Assembly (NCBI GenBank): GCA_018267355.1
Contig: JAFDYP010000588.1
Coordinates: forward strand, 1 to 6,320
Direction: 5' to 3'
Length of the DNA: 6,320 nucleotides
Source of the DNA: Bacteroidota bacterium
GTDB lineage: Bacteria > Bacteroidota > Bacteroidia > Chitinophagales > LD1
The notes beneath the pieces were generated by a model that saw only the letters and a list, made by a program, of their open reading frames with translations, was not told where the DNA came from and ran no database searches. Each line of letters starts with the position of its first letter. Position 1 is the stretch's first letter. Made by a program: the position numbers and the translations under genes. Below, one piece after another: positions 5,795 through 6,320 of this stretch.

Positions 5795-6171
5795 CCACAG
5801 CCTGGCTATTTCTTTTACTCGCCTCCGTGCTGGAGACCTGCTGGACCTTCACGCTGAAGGCGCTCGATATGAAAAAGGTATTTGCTATAAGACCTGCGAC
5901 GCTCTTCACTGCCGAATCAGGCATGGCGCTTTTGCCACTCATTATGTACATCGTGCTCGGCTTGAGTAATGTCCTCGCCATCACCCGCGCTATGAAAGAG
6001 ATACCGGCAGGCACTGCCTTTGCCGTGTGGATGGGCCTTGCGCTGGTGATGATAAAGGCTGTCGATGTGCTTTACTTCAAAGAAGGCGTCAGCTTTCAGC
6101 AGATCGCTTTTACGGCTTGTATACTGGTAGGTATCGTTGGGCTAAAGTATTACGATACTTCGGCTGTCTGA
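5791..6171 (+). CDS. Small multidrug resistance (SMR) family transporter, Gdx/SugE-like
   Basis: A 126-residue protein with four hydrophobic spans (about 3-21, 43-63, 74-93 and 103-119). These proteins work as antiparallel dimers that exchange protons for small cations. The essential membrane glutamate is Glu15 in LASVLETCWTFTLK. The E-x-x-W spacing with Trp18 and the following LK resembles the guanidinium exporter (Gdx/SugE) branch more than EmrE. The second signature is EIPAGTAFAVWMGLA (70-84). The protein is about 15-20 residues longer than usual SMR proteins, mainly in the loop around 28-45. Its start overlaps the stop of the desaturase gene by four bases (ATGA), so the two are very likely co-transcribed. 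Guanidinium export is a family-based guess. Transport of an amphiphilic product or cation related to the neighbouring membrane enzyme is also possible. Confidence 0.85.
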   Translation: MTTAWLFLLLASVLETCWTFTLKALDMKKVFAIRPATLFTAESGMALLPLIMYIVLGLSNVLAITRAMKEIPAGTAFAVWMGLALVMIKAVDVLYFKEGVSFQQIAFTACILVGIVGLKYYDTSAV

Positions 6172-6276
6172 TTATTCCCACAGAGGTCTGATGTTCTCTG
6201 AAAAGCCTTCTTGTCCAAAAACCTTTACGCAAATTTTCTGGAAGATAGTTTACAGCAATGAATCTTATATTCCACT

Positions 6277-6320
6277 ATGAAAATCCCTGAAAACAATAAA
6301 GAGATCGCTATAAGAAAAGC
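6277..6320 (+). CDS. Possible start of a further gene, cut by the window edge
   Basis: From the ATG at 6277 the frame stays open to the end of the window and reads MKIPENNKEIAIRKA. An AT-rich 105-base leader precedes it, as for the other genes here, with no Shine-Dalgarno sequence. Fifteen codons are too few to identify a family, and the frame could be chance. Another ATG at 6258 closes after ten codons and is not a competitor. Confidence 0.35.
   Translation, partial: MKIPENNKEIAIRK

Noticed and set aside
6181..6200. Inverted repeat CAGAG...CTCTG after the SMR gene as a terminator
   Set aside because: Five-base stem, ten-base loop and a run of A rather than T afterwards. Too weak to call.

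Overview
The window looks like a chromosome segment from a member of the Bacteroidota, possibly the Chitinophagales or Sphingobacteriales group. This rests on start codons without Shine-Dalgarno sequences, AT-rich leaders, one good match to the Bacteroidota -7 promoter element (TAnnTTTG), and protein families typical of that phylum. The lineage is an inference, not a proof.

Layout. The left edge (to 410) holds the 3' part of a PIN-domain RNase, probably the toxin of a toxin-antitoxin pair whose other half lies off the window. It converges, with two bases between stop codons, on a minus-strand VOC/glyoxalase-fold protein with an N-terminal membrane or export segment. A divergent intergenic region of 199 bases follows. 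From 1119 to 4812 lie four same-strand genes: a class III PLP aminotransferase, an NAD-type short-chain dehydrogenase, a KdsC-like HAD phosphatase and a NeuB-family synthase. A candidate promoter precedes a sterol desaturase/fatty acid hydroxylase-family membrane protein. That gene overlaps an SMR-family transporter gene by four bases. The right edge may carry the first codons of another gene.

How the genes may work together. The HAD and NeuB genes form the core of a nonulosonic (sialic-like) acid pathway: PEP plus a hexose 6-phosphate gives a 9-phosphate, which is then dephosphorylated. Two sequence details point to a KDN-like, non-acetylated product. The phosphatase carries the Glu/Lys pair that distinguishes KDN-9-phosphate phosphatase from Kdo-8-phosphate phosphatase. 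The synthase lacks the C-terminal antifreeze-like (SAF) domain, which in canonical NeuB helps bind the N-acetylated substrate. The dehydrogenase and aminotransferase look like an oxidise-then-aminate pair, so the cassette may make an amino-modified KDN-type sugar acid. No CMP-transferase or epimerase gene is present here.

The two longer gaps inside the cassette are filled with degenerate tandem heptanucleotides that share a pattern (GWCNACR and GAYNWTA). They are the most unusual noncoding feature of the window.
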